Assembly: GCA_002897115.2 (NCBI GenBank)
Contig: BCIH01000001.1
Location: 2,365,657-2,429,656 of the forward strand
Source of the DNA: Prototheca cutis
Taxonomy: Eukaryota; Chlorophyta; Trebouxiophyceae; Chlorellales; Chlorellaceae
Reading direction: 5' to 3'
DNA: 64,000 nucleotides
The translations under genes were made by a program, and so were the position numbers. The notes beneath the pieces are model-generated. The model did no database searches and was not told the origin of the DNA. It saw only the letters and a program-made list of their open reading frames with translations. This document shows, in pieces, positions 24,402 through 37,325 of this stretch. Position 1 is the first letter of the stretch, and each line of letters opens with the position of its first letter.

Positions 24402-27400
24402 ATGGCGCTGTTCTTGGAATGGGACGAGGCCCTCGTGCCCGAGGGGGGCTGCGAAGTTGTCAGGAGTCTGTCGGCGCTGTCCCTGAGCTACGGCAAGGAG
24501 CCGGCGGGGCACCTGTTCCACATGTTTGCGCTCAAGCAAACTGGAATGCACTGTAAGTTTTGTCGCGGAATGTCCGCATGCGCATGCACGGGCGCGAATT
24601 GGGTGTCTGGGCCAGGCAGGGCTGAGTGGGGCCACGGCTGGTGACCTGGGTGCCTGGGCATTGCGCCAAACCAGTATGGAGCTATTACATGCGGGGCGCG
24701 AGGCCGTGCACTGCTGCTGCTCCCAGACTCAATCATAATCCACCAATCTCAATACTACAGCTGACTCGAGCTCGGAGGAAGGTGACGACGACGACAGTGC
24801 GCCTGCCGAGGGGGCCCACCACAAGCACAAGCACCGCCAGCACAGCACGAACGACTTTAGTTCGCTGGAGGATGGCCCCACTGATGGGTGCGTATGTGTG
24901 CGGGGCTGGAGCGTGGTGGCGGAGGACTGGGTCACATGCATGCATGCGTGCTCCACGGGCAAACGGGCACCACTTCATTATGCACCGTCAAAAGCGAGTC
25001 ACACACCCAATCAATCACACCATTGCAGTGACAAGTGGAAGGGCAAGGGTAAGAAGAAGGATTCCAAGGCCAAACCCAAGATGGACTACTATGCCCTGTT
25101 GGGCCTGCAGAACGAGCGGTGGATGGCCACCGCAGACCAGATTCGGCTGGCCTATCGCAAGTCTGCACTGCTGCATCACCCCGATAAGCAGGTGAATGCA
25201 GCAATGGCTATGGTTTTCTCTTTTTTTTTGGGGGGGGGGGGGGGGGGGGGGGGGGGTGTTGGAGAGCATGGCCTTGGCTGGGGAGTGTGGATGTCGCTGT
25301 TCACCTTTATCATGCGCCAGGGCCTGCTGCGGATCAGGCCAGTGGAATCCAGTGATTGGGACAGGAACCGACGGCCTTGAAGGCTCTCCTTCCCAGCTGA
25401 CACTTGTTTTACTTCAGGTAGCTATTCAGTTCTTGAATGAAGACTTCAACCCTCTTCCATGAAACAATTAAAACAGGGTATTGACCAGAGCGATGAGGTG
25501 GCCAAGCAGGCTGCAGAGGACAAGTTCAAGGCCATCCAGGAGGCGTATGAGGTGTTGTTTGACCCTGCACGCCGGCGTGAATTCGATTCTCTGGACGAGT
25601 TTGATGACTCTATTCCTGGGGATGTGGAGGCCGAGGACTTTTACCGCGTGTTTGGCACCACATTCGTCCGCAACGGCCGCTGGGCAGTCAAGAAGCCGGT
25701 GCCCGACCTTGGCGATGATGATACGCCCTTTGCCAAGGTGGCTGGATGATAAAAATGCGGATTTTAGGGATGGTGGTTGGGGGCGCCAAGGGTTTCAGGA
25801 AGATGCTCATGTGCGCGGTCTGAGCGCAGGGTGCTGTGCCGAGCCAGCCAAGCACTGAACTCAGGGGCCCCCCCTCGTTTTCCATCCCCAGGTGGACGCA
25901 TTCTACAAGTACTGGTTTGGGTTCAAGTCGTGGCGTGAGTTTCCACATCCAGAGGAGGAAGACCTGGAGCAGGTGTGTGTGTGTGCTGGTGGCGGGGTTG
26001 GGCGCAAGGGTGGGCGAGTCTTAGGGACAGAAATGACGAGGTGCGCGTCAGCCGGCGTTGGCACGCACTCCGAGTACGACCGTGATTCCGAACATCCCCC
26101 TTGAGCACACACGTCATTCCACCCTTTCGACCCCCCACACAACACTGCAATACACCAGGCGGAGAGCCGGGACCACAAGCGTTGGATGGAGCGGTACAAT
26201 GCCAAGCTGCGCGAGCCGGCGGCAAAGGCAGAGGTCCGGCGCGTGCGTGAGCTGGTGGAGTCGGCGTACCGCCAAGACCCGCGGGTGATGAGGAGACGGG
26301 ACGAGCAGCGCGCGGCACGGGACGCCCGCCGCGCGGAAAAGGAGGCCGAAAAGCTCGCGGCGGAGCAAGCCGCCGAAGCGGCGCGGATCGCCGCTGAGCG
26401 GACAGCGGCGGAGGAGGCCGCGACGGCCGCGGCTGCGCGCAAGGCGCACCTGGCCGACAAGAAAGCGGCGCAAAAGGAGCGCGCGGCACTCCGCCGTTTC
26501 CAGGTGGGGGAGGTGGCGCTGGCGGACCTTGTTGGATCTGACGAAATCGAACAGGTGTGCGCAGCACTGTCGCTTCCGGAGCTCAGGCGACTCAACGCGG
26601 AATTAAATGACCTGGGTTCCGAGCCTGAGGCCTGTGCAGCGGCGCTGCGGCGCCGGCTGTTGGCCAGCACGCGCGAGGCGGAGGAGGAGGCGGCGGCACG
26701 CGCGGCTGCGGCACGGGAGGCTGCGGGCGGCGAGGCCAAGCGTGAGACGGAAGCACGAGATGCACGCCTGGCGGCGTGGAGCGACGAGGAGGTTCGTCTC
26801 CTGCTCAAGGCACTGGACAAGTTCCCGCCGGGCACGGCCAAGCGGTGGGAGGTGGTACAGGGGTACCTGCGCACCCGGACCCAGGAGGAGATCCTGACCA
26901 TGGTCAAGCACGGGCTCAAGGCCCATGCCGCCCGCGCCGTTCCTTCGGGGTACCAGGTCGCCGCAAAGAGGCAGGGCAACACTGTCATCAAATCCGAAGC
27001 CACAGCCCGCCACGCAAGCTTCACTGATGTCAAAGGTACGTATGTTTTTTGGAGGGGCTGTGAGGGGTCATTCGCGATAATCGACTACTACTGGACATGC
27101 AGGACGACTCAGTATACGTACTCATGCCGCACAGTCACAAAATCTGCTGTAGTGAATGCCACCGCGGAAGCCAACGGCACGGAACAGCCGACTACGACGC
27201 CGGCCAGGCCGCCGCAGCCGCCACCATCGCAGCTGCAGCAGCAGCAAGCTGCGTGGAGTGAGGAAGAGGAGCATGCGCTGATCAAGGCGCTCAAGACGGT
27301 CCCCAAGGACGCCGACAACCGGTGGGATGCAGTGGCCGAGCTGGTTCCGGGCAAGACCCGAGCCCAGTGTTTCCTGCGGTTCAAGGATATGAAGGCAGCC

Positions 27401-27427
27401 CACAAGGCCAAGTCCGCGGCAGCATGA
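24402..27427 (+). CDS. DNAJC2: zuotin/DNAJC2 ribosome-associated J protein with two SANT domains
   Basis: Orthologue of zuotin/MPP11/ZRF1, called GlsA in Volvox: the J partner of Hsp70 at the ribosomal exit tunnel; metazoan and plant forms also act on chromatin. Exons 24402-24552, 24761-24887, 25029-25191, 25477-25737, 25892-25972, 26159-27035 and 27153-27427 give 644 aa. An acidic Ser/Glu segment and a His/Lys patch precede the J domain (Y-Y-A-L-L-G-L, with H-H-P-D-K split from the rest by an intron). The zuotin homology region follows (Y-K-Y-W-F-G-F with S-W-R-E-F), then W-M-E-R-Y-N-A-K and a long Ala/Glu/Arg charged helix (the ribosome-binding middle region). Two SANT/Myb-like repeats close it: W-S-D-E-E-V-R-L-L-L and W-S-E-E-E-E-H-A-L-I. 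Confidence 0.96.
25230..25256 (+). repeat. poly(G) 27 nt
   Basis: G27 preceded by a T-rich stretch, shortly after the donor of zuotin intron 3 (25192-25476). Confidence 0.95.
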
Positions 27428-27787
27428 TTCGCGACTGAAAAAGGACAGCCCAACCACCTGTGTGGTCTGGTTTGTGCCTCCTCTCACGCATGTTCTTTCA
27501 TTCAATGCAGCATTCGCTGCTGTTCATACTTGGTTGGGTTCAGAGCCTTTATGCTTTTGGGATGTTGTGCCTTGCAAAGAACCCAGGCAACTCGTTCTCA
27601 ACCTCCCCCCCCTTGAATAGTAGCCTCTCAGTCAGCCGTTATACCTTGCGCACCGGGGCCCAATCAACGGGCAGGCAGGAAGATCTCTTTTTCCTTTTGC
27701 CGCTGCGGCGACAACCATCACTGCGATGCACTGCACTGCACTGCACTCTTGAAGAAACGCTCTATACAATCGCACAGGAGTATTAGG
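27428..27787. other. convergent 3' region zuotin / PGS1
   Basis: 360 bp between two stop codons; 3' UTRs only. It includes a short CTGCA repeat at about 27727-27746. Confidence 0.5.
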
Positions 27788-30434
27788 TCAAAGGAAGCTT
27801 TTGAGCAGCTTCACGGCACCCCGAAGCAGCAGACCAGCGCGACGGTCGGGCATGCGTAGCCTGGCGGGGGTGACTGTGGCTGCGTGGGAGGTCAGGTGTT
27901 CCCACTCGGACTGCAGTGCCCGTCGCAGCCGCATGTCGTCCGTCCAGAGCAGGAACTGCAGCTCCAGATCCCGCCGCTGCGACCGCATGCCGTAGTTTGA
28001 ACTGCCCACCGCCGTGAAAAAGGGCAATGGGGACTCTGATGGACAGGTTGCTGTCGTGTCGGTGTTTGTCGGCGGTGGGGGNGATGCGGCAACAGGCTTC
28101 TTGTTGATGACATTTTCCAGGTTGCCACGAGGTCCTTCTCCAGCGTCCACCGTCGTGCCACCGGTGGGGGTTGCTGCTGCTGTAGGTGCTGCAATCGATA
28201 CTCCACCAGGTGCATCGAGCCAGATGCCCTTGGCGTGAAATTCCCACCCCGGCCGGGCATACTCCAGAAGCCTCATTTCTGGCGGAGCCAGGCCCGCAGC
28301 CGTGGCCCGAACCCGGCGTTGCCTCGCCAGCCGGCGCCAGGCACCGGCCTCCAGCGCGGCGTAGGCCAACGGGATGCGCCCGGACAGGCCGCGGCTGCCC
28401 CAAAAGCCGTTGGCTTCGGGGCTTGACGTGAGTAGGTCCAGGCGACAGGCCCCCAGTCGGCCCAGGGCATGGAGCAGCAGCCGTGGCGGGTTTAAATACG
28501 GCGAGGACAGCCGCACGCCCCGCCGGGCGTGGCGGTCGACACGGGACAGCGCACGCAGTGTCCACACTTCCTCTTGTCGCACGCCGGCAAACCCGGCCTG
28601 GAGGACTGGCACAATCCATGTGCCCATGTGAGATGCTGGAGGACTGCTCGCGACAGGAGAGTCGAGGTTTTGCAAGGGTGCCTTTGGAGATTCCGTGTCT
28701 CGTGATGGCCTAGGAGCGAGACGAGCATTGCCGCTGTCACTGCAATAGTTTTGTCTGGGAAGCCATCCAGCCCCGGAGAGTGCACCATTCCCAGCCCTTG
28801 ACGTGGTCAGGTCCTCCAGTTCGGCGAGGGCACTCGCGTCCACGAGGTGGGGCCAGCCGGCCTCGGGCGAAGCGGCACGCAGCAGGCCGTACCGCAGCGA
28901 TCGGGCAAACTCGCCCCGTCGCCGTCGCGGATTGACCCCGGCGAGAGGTGGCGTCAGCGAAAATGCATTGGAAGGAGGCGCAGTCGGCGCATGCGCCAGT
29001 CCGCGCCGATGGTGCGTCGCTGAAATTGTCGGGAGGGTCGACGAGCCGGCCGCTCCCCGGCACAGCTGGAAAGAGTGCGCGGCTACGACGCCCAGGATGG
29101 TCCGCACCCGGCCTGCCAGCTCGGGACACCCCCGCACGAGCATGTACCGGTCTTGGCGGTTGCTCAGGTAGGTCGTGCTGATGTTGGCCCCCGTCAGGAT
29201 GACGTCATCGTCAAACACAAAGGCCTTGATGTGCTGGACACCCATCACCTCCCGCACGCGGGGCGGCAGCACCCTGGGTTTGAATAATGGAACCAGGGAT
29301 TGGCGATTTGTGCGATCAACAGAATGGCGAGGTACACCACAGGTACATCCGTCACCACTGGTTCCCAGCGGCATACTTCCCACATTGCCAGACGTCCAGC
29401 CAGGCGGCACCACCAAAACAACATACCTCCCACCCCACCTGCGCAGGGATGCACGGCTGTGTGGCGTCTGAAACAGCGACACGGTAACCCTCGGGGCCTG
29501 TCCTGGTTCGTCCCCGGGCGGCAGCAGCGAGGTTGCCAGCACCTCTGCTGTGCTGGACAGCTCCCCTGAAATTGCAGTCCAGTGGCGGTCGGAGTGGTGG
29601 GTCAGGTTGGTCAATGCATACATGACTGTGCAGGTTTGTTGCAGGTGCACATTGCCCCTGGGTTTGCCCGGCACGAAACCAGTTCAGCTTGGCTTGTGCA
29701 GTGCCCATGGGCACACCGATGCCCCCCCCGGGGAATCAGGAAAATAGCAGAGCACGCGCTCATTGAAAGCATCCATTCATCCCAGCCGTGGCATGCACCT
29801 TGGGAATTCTTGCAAGGTCGAGTGGCCCTCGCGGCATCGAGCAAAATGCTCATGCACAGGTCTGGCCTTGCAGGGTCATGTGCCGTTCGCTCCAGTGCAC
29901 GAACAAACTCCACCTCCGGTTCTCCCTCGATGCCAATGTACAGGGCGGCCATCGTGATATCCCGCTGCGCTCTGCCCAGGCCACCCTGTGAGATGGCAGG
30001 CCAGTTGTGCGTGCCAATGCCCAGTGGGATGCATGGGTCCATAGTACCGTCTGTGAAGGGTTTCGCTGCGCGCCACCCCACGAAACCACCCATTCCTACA
30101 GCATTTTCCTCTTGAAGACTGGCACAACGTTGCGAGCCACCAAAAAAAAACAATCTACCTACCAGCAAGGCCTTGAAAAATTCATCGGGGGTGTGCAGAA
30201 TTTCGATGTTGCTTGCTGTGCAGGTGAGGGGATGGACATGGGCCAAGTTGACTCGCGGATGGAAGGAGAATGCATTCCGGCTTGGGTCCCCAACATGCAC
30301 CACCACCCTCTTCATCAGGCATACAATTCTTTACCCACAACCCAAAGCAGCTCACGGTCGAGACTGATGGGATAGGCATCGCCGCGGAGGATTCGCTCCA
30401 CCGGCTTCCCGGGGCCCTCCACGACTTCTTCCAT
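27788..30434 (-). CDS. PGS1: CDP-diacylglycerol--glycerol-3-phosphate 3-phosphatidyltransferase, PLD-type
   Basis: Makes phosphatidylglycerophosphate, the committed step to PG and cardiolipin. Exons 30434-30356, 30215-30163, 29985-29799, 29625-29439 and 29273-27788 join in phase to 663 aa. The N-terminal part matches PGS1: I-E-I-L-H-T-P-D-E-F-F, then A-A-L-Y-I-G-I, S-I-L-L-D-A-A-R and V-S-L-F-Q-T-P. The first HKD-type motif reads V-Q-H-I-K-A-F-V-F-D-D then S-G/T-G-A-N-like residues and N-R-Q-D-R-Y; the second reads F-H-A-K-G-I-W-L-D with G-S-S-N-Y-G-M-R-S. Low-complexity Pro/Ser inserts lengthen it, one with an ambiguous base at 28082 that may hide an intron. The start has no obvious mitochondrial presequence, so an upstream exon may be missing. 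Confidence 0.88.
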
Positions 30435-30910
30435 GAACCACAAGACACGGGGCGATCCAAGCACTGGAGAAAGTCCAGGGATGCCACCGCTCACACTACA
30501 TGGCAGAAAAGATCATATAAAATAAATCCATAAAGCGACACAGTGATGCCTTCTCAACGCATTGGGAATATGCTCGCAGTTGGTGCGCAAGCAGCAACAA
30601 CTCCGACCTGGGGGCGCAAACCATTTTTTGAAAAGACGTACGTGCTCGCCAGCGGGCCGGAATCGCTGCATGCTCCAGTTGGGCTGCCACAAGGAGCGCC
30701 GTGTTTCGTTCATTGAGTCAATGGTATTGCTATGTATGCGCCTGCATTTCACTGCGCGCCATTGACTGCCAAGGTGCTCTTGACTGGTAGACTCGCTGAA
30801 GACGTTCCTCGCCGGTGGCAGGAGGCTCCGCGATCCGAGCGATCTGCCGCTGCAACGGCAGTCGGCAGATTTGGGAGCGCCCGACTGGAGCAGTAAATTA
30901 GCTCAACAGA
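30435..30910. promoter_or_regulatory. divergent promoter region PGS1 / GOT1
   Basis: 476 bp between start codons at 30434 (minus) and 30911 (plus). It presumably contains both promoters and perhaps an unrecognised first exon of PGS1. Confidence 0.45.
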
Positions 30911-32014
30911 ATGTTGGACGACAAGCGAAGTGCGATGGGGCCCGGGAAAGCGCAGGGGCAGGGCAACGTTCTCGGGCACACCTGTGCGGCGGGCGTGCGG
31001 CCCCTGTGGCACACCCTTGTGCCCAGGTGGGCGGTGCCGTGCTTAGCCGGGCAACCCACTCCCCGCGAATGCAGAGATTGGAGTGGGCCTGACGGGACTG
31101 GGCATCGTTGTCCAAGTCTTGGGGGTGCTGTTCCTCTTTGACAGGGGCCTGCTGGCGATTGGCAACATGCTCTTCCTGGCAGGCGTGGCTATGACCATTG
31201 GCTTCTTTGCCACCCTGAGGTTCTTCATGAGACCAAAAAACTACAAGGTGCCTGGCAGACGGCAGGGGAGGGAGTGATGCATGCTGTCTTGTGGTGCTGT
31301 GGAGACTTCCAGCTGTGCTTTGCCCGACCACGCCAGCTACCTGGAGTGGCTGTGCCGCGATCTGGGGCAGGACGGTGGGGGGGCAAAGCAATGTTATCCA
31401 ACCCTTTCAGCATGTGTTCACACTCCCAAATCACCTGAATTCATACAGGGCACAGGATTCTTCCTCATGGGGTTCATCCTTGTGGTCATTGGATGGACGG
31501 TGCCAGGTGGGGGGGGGGCCTGTGTCGGAATTTGATCGTTGCTGCTAAAGAGAGCAGGCATGCAGGGAAATGTACACAGGTGCCTTGAACAGAATCTCTC
31601 CAGGGTCATGCTCACAACAACTGGGCCCCAAAACACAGCCGGCAGTGTCCCTGCCAACTTGCCCACAGGTTTCTTGTTGGAGTTGTACGGCTTTTGGCGG
31701 CTGTTCTCCGCTTTCTTCCCGACGGTCTTGTCCTTTTTGCGACGCATGCCCTTCCTGCGGAGCATGCTGGACCTGCCAGCATTCAAGGCGGTGCGTGCGT
31801 CGCTGGGGTGGAAGGACTATGCGGGTGCTTGTCTGGGTGGTGGTTTGGAATTGGGGAGAATGGTTGGTTGAGGAGCCCCGCCGATGACAAGTTTGGGGCG
31901 TGCATCCACAGACATTCTCTTGCCCTGGTTAGCAATCATGTCCCACGCTCTTTCCTTCTCTGCCCACAGGTGCTCAACCGCGTAGCACCAGCGGGCAGTG
32001 GCTTGCCCGTATGA
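30911..32014 (+). CDS. GOT1: GOT1 vesicle-transport membrane protein
   Basis: Small four-helix protein of the Golgi/ER that works with SFT2 in early-Golgi vesicle fusion and ER-exit-site formation. Exons 30911-30929, 31075-31247, 31449-31506, 31669-31790 and 31970-32014 give 138 aa, the usual length. The 19-nt first exon ends inside a lysine codon and joins to [10 protein letters not shown]. Family features follow: [27 protein letters not shown] and F-F-P-T-V with R-R-M-P-F-L. All four hydrophobic segments are present. Intron 3 opens with GTGGGGGGGGGG. Confidence 0.95.
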
Positions 32015-32356
32015 TTGGAGTGGCAGCGCACTGTTGCTGGAGCCTGATTGGCCCCTTTTTTTTGCTTTCTCACACAACCCCCTCTCTTTGGGAGCTGCGC
32101 TTCCATCTCACTGACATGACCTGCTCCTCGCGCCTCGGATTCTGGTGTGCTGATTTCTGTGAACCCGGTTAAGCTCCTGACGAGTCTTGCACCTAGGACC
32201 GACTGAGGTCTGGAGGTTTGCTGCCACCAACAGTAAAGGCGCAACCACGGGCTGCAGGCGGTCATCCCCATCAAACGGCTCCAAGCAAGCTCCCCAAAAG
32301 GGTTTCAGTTCATGCGTGCCATTCGACAGGCAGGGAAATTGCTGAAGCAGGGCATC
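32015..32356. other. convergent 3' region GOT1 / CPL
   Basis: 342 bp between two stop codons; no feature beyond the 3' UTRs. Confidence 0.5.
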
Positions 32357-35300
32357 TCAAGTGACAGCACCCCAGCCCCTGGCTCCTCGGGCCCTCCCAC
32401 GGCCACGGCCACCCCTGCCACTTTGCCCGCCTCGCCCGCCCGGTGGCCGGAGGTCCACGGCAAAGCCTGCCTTGCTCAGCACGCGCAGCGCCGCTTGCTG
32501 CCGTGCCTGCTTGGCTGAGAAATCGGAGCGGCCCTGCTCCACAAACTCGCGGCCGTTGATGGAAAGGTTCGCTACGAAAATCGGCGCGCCGCTCTCCCCC
32601 TCCTCCACCCGCTCGTCAAAGACGGTGTTGTTGGTGGTGGGCGGGAAGTGCATGCGCAGCTCCAGCAATGCCGAAGACATCGGGATGACGTTCTGCGCCA
32701 GTTCCCCGGCGGCAGGGGTTGCCACGGGAGGGTAGCCGGGCATGGGCCCGGCGTCCCGAGTCGGCGACGCAGGCGCCCGACGCCGCATTGGTGGTCGGAG
32801 GGGCTGCGCCGCCGCGACCCCGGGGCGGCTCCCCTGCGGCGTGCCCTGCGCCGGGTGAAGGCCGGCATGGCCGGGCTGCCCCGCGCCGGACCAAGCGCCC
32901 GGCTGCTGCTGCTGCTGCTGCAGTGGTGGTTGTTGGTGCCAGTCAGTGGCCCGAACCATGGGTCCCGGACCCCTGCCTGGGACGGCGCTAGCTGGTGTCG
33001 CCTGAGGCTGTCCTCTGCCATACGGGTTTCCCCCAGCTGCCAGGGATACCATGGGCCTCGGGGCTTGTGCAGGGTGATGCGGGCGTGGGACACCGGGGCC
33101 AGGCCCAGCACCGGGGTGTCCAGCGGCTGTTGCTGACCCTGCGGCACCGCCACCTGGCTCTCCCTGCTGCTTCTTCTGCGAACAAACGGTTGGTCGGCCA
33201 CGTGATGTGCATGATCAAAACTTGCATGCAGAAAGAGCATGTTCCAAACCCCAAGGCTCCATCAAGCACACCTGGTCAGCTCCCCCATTGCCCGATCAGC
33301 ACACAACGCAGCTGGTGGAGTGCAGTTCAATTCATCCCATCCACCAAATTCTCCCCTGGCAACGCACCAGGCTATCAGTCACCGCAAGCAAGAGCTGGAT
33401 GAGGTCCTGAGGCAGCTGTCCCCCGGGTTGCTGGCCGGTCATCGCGCCAGCGCCGCCGTCGGCCACCCGCGGCCGCTTGGCATCCGGTGCCACGGAGGGG
33501 TCATAGCCAGTGCTAGCAGCCCCGGCGGCCGCATCGTGGCGCCGCTGCGCGCGCGGGTCAGCAGGCGGCAACGTCGCGTCGGCCATGCCCGGCGCCGGGG
33601 CCCAGCGGCTCCTGCCCGCCCGCCGGGGATCGATGGGCACCACGCCGTCCGCGCGTCGTGGCTCCTGTGTCAGGTCCTCATACGTTGTCTTGGGCGGCAG
33701 AGCCCCGGCCTCCTCGTTCTGTGGGGGCGCAAAGACATGATCCAAGTGAGAGTTACATCGACAGATAAAGCGTATGCATGGGATGGCCACAGTCGCACGT
33801 CAACGAAGAAAAAAACGGTTTGCGGCCCCCAATTGCCGCTGCACCTGGATGGCCCAGGCTGCCCAGCGGGGCGCCGGCATGGCGGCCGCATAGTCCTCGG
33901 CGATGCATGCCGGGTCCACCACCCTCTGGCCGGACGCCAATGCTTGTGCCGCCGGGCTGCAGATAACAGGGGGTGGGGGCCCCTAGGGGTGAAAGAAATG
34001 GAGCGCAGAGAGGGAGCACCAACAGGCTGAGCTGACAAGAATTGCATCCTACTCCACAAACCCACATCCAACAAAAAACTCCGCACGCACAGCGCGACGC
34101 GATCAATGTGATCAAACAGCGCGTCCGAGATTCGGGCGAGCTCGGTGCGGAGCCAGGTCAGGCCCCGGCCCTGCGCTGGCAGCGCGGCACCGTTCCCCGG
34201 ATCGGCTGCGGCAGCTCGTTCCTCGTACGGCTTGAATGCCTCTATGCGGACCACTTGTCCCCGGTTGGCCTCGTCCCAGACATCCAGCCGGTCGTCCACG
34301 ATGGTGGCCATGGGCACTGAGTCTGGGCTGGCGCGGGGTCCACCCGGTCGCGCCCGCAGCACGACCTTGGCGAGGTTTTTCGCCTGGGTGCACGTGATGC
34401 GCTCCGGTCCTGCCATGATGATAAAAGGGGTGGGGCCTGGGGCGTGGGTTGGAGGGTCCTACAGACACAGAGAGGCTGACACAAGGGCAAGGAAAGACAT
34501 TCCTGGCCGGCCAGCAGGCGGTCGATCCAGCGCCAGCAAGCGAACTCCCCCACGCCCCCAGAAAAGGTCCGCGCACGTTGGTCCAGAGGCATGAGACTTT
34601 CGGATGGATCCAGCACACGCCAGGCTTCCAGGGCATAGTCCCGCCGTGCAGCGGTGCACACGTAAACGAGGTGGCGCCCTTGGGCGGCGATCTCGGCCGC
34701 GAGGTCGCGCCAGCCCGGGCGGACGTGGAAGACCATGGATGTGGCCGGCACGCCCGGCTCGATGCGCGTGAGCACGACCTCGTGGTCCCCGGGCGCCGCC
34801 AGTCGGACCACGGGCCGCGACATGGAGGAGCCGTCCTCGCCATGCACACTTTCCAGCTTGGCGCTCACGCAGGAACCGCCCCACTCCACCGCATCCCGCT
34901 CAGCGAAAGACTGCAGCAGCGCCAGGTCGGCCGCCAGCTGCGCCTCCTCGCGATCCAACGCCGCCAGTTGCGCACCAGCTTCCGGCCCTTGCAGCGCCCG
35001 AGCCTGCAGCTGCAGCGCGGGTCGCCTGTCCAAGGGGTATGGTGGTGGTGGTGGGGGGTGTTTCAAGCTCGTCTTGATGGGCCCGCGCTTCTTCCCACGC
35101 ATGAAGAGCATCACTTACAAGCCACTCTCTGAAACAAGCAAGAAAAAGACCCCCCACACACACACACATGCGCACCGTGTCTCGCGGAGCTCCAAGAGAT
35201 CCCGTTGCAGCTGGCTCTGGCTCTTGGCCACCAGGAGCGTCTCGTCCAGGTCAAAAACGAGCGGAAGCTGACGGGAAGCCAGGCACTGGTCCAGCACGTC

Positions 35301-35634
35301 ACCCGCGCCCATGACCAGCTTGTACGCGGCATACACCTCCGCGCCGTCCTTGCCTGTGCATGGTTGTGGGTGGGCTTGTCTTTGTGTGCGTGTGGTTGAT
35401 GAACACTTGTTCATGTGGGGGTTGAGGATGGGTGTGCACAGGGGGCGCGGGTGAACCGTCGGTCGGGGCGGCCAGAAACTGAGTCGAGTCATTCCCTTGG
35501 CAGGACCAGCTGTAGAAACCCTGGTCAGCAACCACGCACCGTGCAGCGGCACAAGCACCACTTCTTCGTTGTCATCAGTGAAGAGCACGCCGACCTTGCT
35601 GGTCCCCAAGCACTCCTTGCGCAGCTTGCGCAGC
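32357..35634 (-). CDS. CPL1: RNA polymerase II CTD phosphatase-like, FCP1-homology plus dsRBD
   Basis: Homologue of plant CPL1/CPL2, which dephosphorylate Ser5 of the pol II C-terminal domain. Exons 35634-35540, 35353-35176, 35025-34577, 34409-34091, 33956-33845, 33718-33383 and 33175-32357 join in phase to at least 768 aa. The catalytic DxDxT motif is intact in V-F-D-L-D-E-T-L-L. The phosphatase fold continues with V-Y-V-C-T-A-A-R-R-D-Y-A-L-E-A-W-R-L/V-L-D-P and I-V-D-D-R-L-D-V-W-D-E. A Pro/Gln-rich region then leads to one double-stranded-RNA-binding domain (G-R-S-D-F-S-A-K-Q-A-R-Q-Q-A) and an Arg/Gly-rich tail. The N-terminal exon is unresolved; sense codons around 35830-35765 (Y-F-F-L-Y-P-K-D-P-T) are the best candidate. 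Introns here show (GT)n-G next to a donor and C-rich tracts next to acceptors. Confidence 0.9.
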
Positions 35635-35839
35635 CTGCATGGGCGGTGGACGGTCTCTTGGGGACGGTGGACTTGCACGGTTCCAGGGCTCCCAAGGGCA
35701 TGAGATCGGCGTTCGGCAGGCCAGGTGACAGCGCTGCCCCGTGCACACAAGAAGACAGATCCCCCGGGCCATGGCGTACGCAGAGGGAGCAGCCGAGGTC
35801 GGGTCCTTAGGGTACAGGAAGAAGTAGGGGCCTGGAAGG

Positions 35840-37325
35840 AGGGCAGGATGGACTTGCGGGCATCAGCGTTGGAGAGAGAACATGCCCAATGCTAGCCACG
35901 CATGCGTCTTCTTCTGAACCCATGTGCAAGCCCTCTGTACAGCATGGCACAGGGTCGGCCACGGCCTGGCTGCCCATACCCTGCCCACAGGGTGCGTCAA
36001 CCGGCGCTTGCAATGCAGCAAGGCATGCTGCATCCTCGCCCAGCGTCTTTGAGCCAGCTCTCAAACCGGCTCGACACAATGCCAACCGGAGAAGTCCCTC
36101 AACATCCATCCACCCAACCCAGGACACCACAGCGCTCAACCCCACCTCCAGTGAGCAAGTGGCACATCAGCACAGCTGGGATTTTTTCGGTGGGCCGGAG
36201 CCTACAGGCAGATGCAGGGGAAGGCAATGAGGCATGGCGACTGGGAATACCATGGGGTCGCGGGACATCCTGCTTCGTGATCTGCGCAGGCAGGCGCAAG
36301 GGAGTGGCGCCCAGTGCCTGGCCCTCCCAGTCCCCAGCCCATGAGGGCGCTGGGCCGCGGGGTGATGCGCACTGCACAAGCACAAAGGATCTGCCTGGCG
36401 CACCATGTGCCCTGGATGGCCAGGTCGCCGCCCTTGAAGTCGTCCTCGATCGAGCGACCTCCTGGAACCACACACAGGCATTCCGTGGGCGGCGTGTTTT
36501 GATCCCTCACAGTCACATGCGCGGTCTGCATGGCTGATGCTTTTGAAACAGATCAGTCGGATGATCAGGCTTCACCAGAGGGTTCCGGGGCCGTCGCCGC
36601 GCATCCCAGCTGTCCCGGCTCCCCGCAAGCTCAAGGATGGTCCTCGACTTCCGCGGCTCCCGACGGCGGTTCACGAGCCAGCACGCATCACAACACAGAC
36701 ATGACGTTCCGATCAGTTTGTCAGAGTGCATGCATGAAGGCCTGCGAGGGGAAACCAAGGAGCATGCTGTGCCAGTGTGGCGTCAAGCCGACGATGGCGT
36801 GCAGGGAACACCGCTCCTGGATTCCAAGTTGGCCAAAGGATGCCGTGCATCAAGACTTCAACAAATAAAATACGCCGGGGATGATCGGGCATGAAAACGC
36901 TGGGTCGGGGGAGCAAATACGGCCCTGTGCAGACCCACCAAACCCGGTTTGTCCCGATGGCCCAGGAAGGAATGGATCGTGGAGGGATGGATGGCTTCCC
37001 ACGGCGCCCACCCTGGGTTCATCACAGCGTGCGGAGATCCACAGTCAAAGCGGCAGTTTGATCCAGCCAGCAATACCATCAGCGCTCATAATGGTTGATG
37101 CCGTGATAACTCATTAGCAACGTTGCGAGAAGGGAGATGAAGTGTGGAGAGCACCAGAACCCTACCGACCCTCTGCCAGTGCCAACTGGCGTCGAGACCA
37201 CACGATCAGTCATCCCGGATTTTGTAGCACTCCTCTCGACGACATTGCATGCTGCAGCGCCAGGGCACAACGTTTGGTGGTGAACTTGTCTGCTCGAGTA
37301 ATTGACTGTTGCGCTCGTCCGCAGC
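35840..37325. other. region between CPL and PEPCK, no gene supported
   Basis: About 1.5 kb. It should hold the 5' end and promoter of the CPL gene (minus) and the PEPCK promoter (plus). ORFs at 36202-36531 (minus) and 36530-36868 (plus) show no domain features and are not called. Confidence 0.4.

Noticed and set aside
25903..27033. 376-codon minus-strand ORF over zuotin
   Set aside because: It is the antisense of an Ala/Glu/Arg-rich helix, giving Ser/Ala/Arg low complexity only; the plus strand holds the SANT and J domains.
36530..36868. Possible small Cys-containing protein upstream of PEPCK
   Set aside because: It has no signal peptide, domain or splice support and lies where a promoter is expected.
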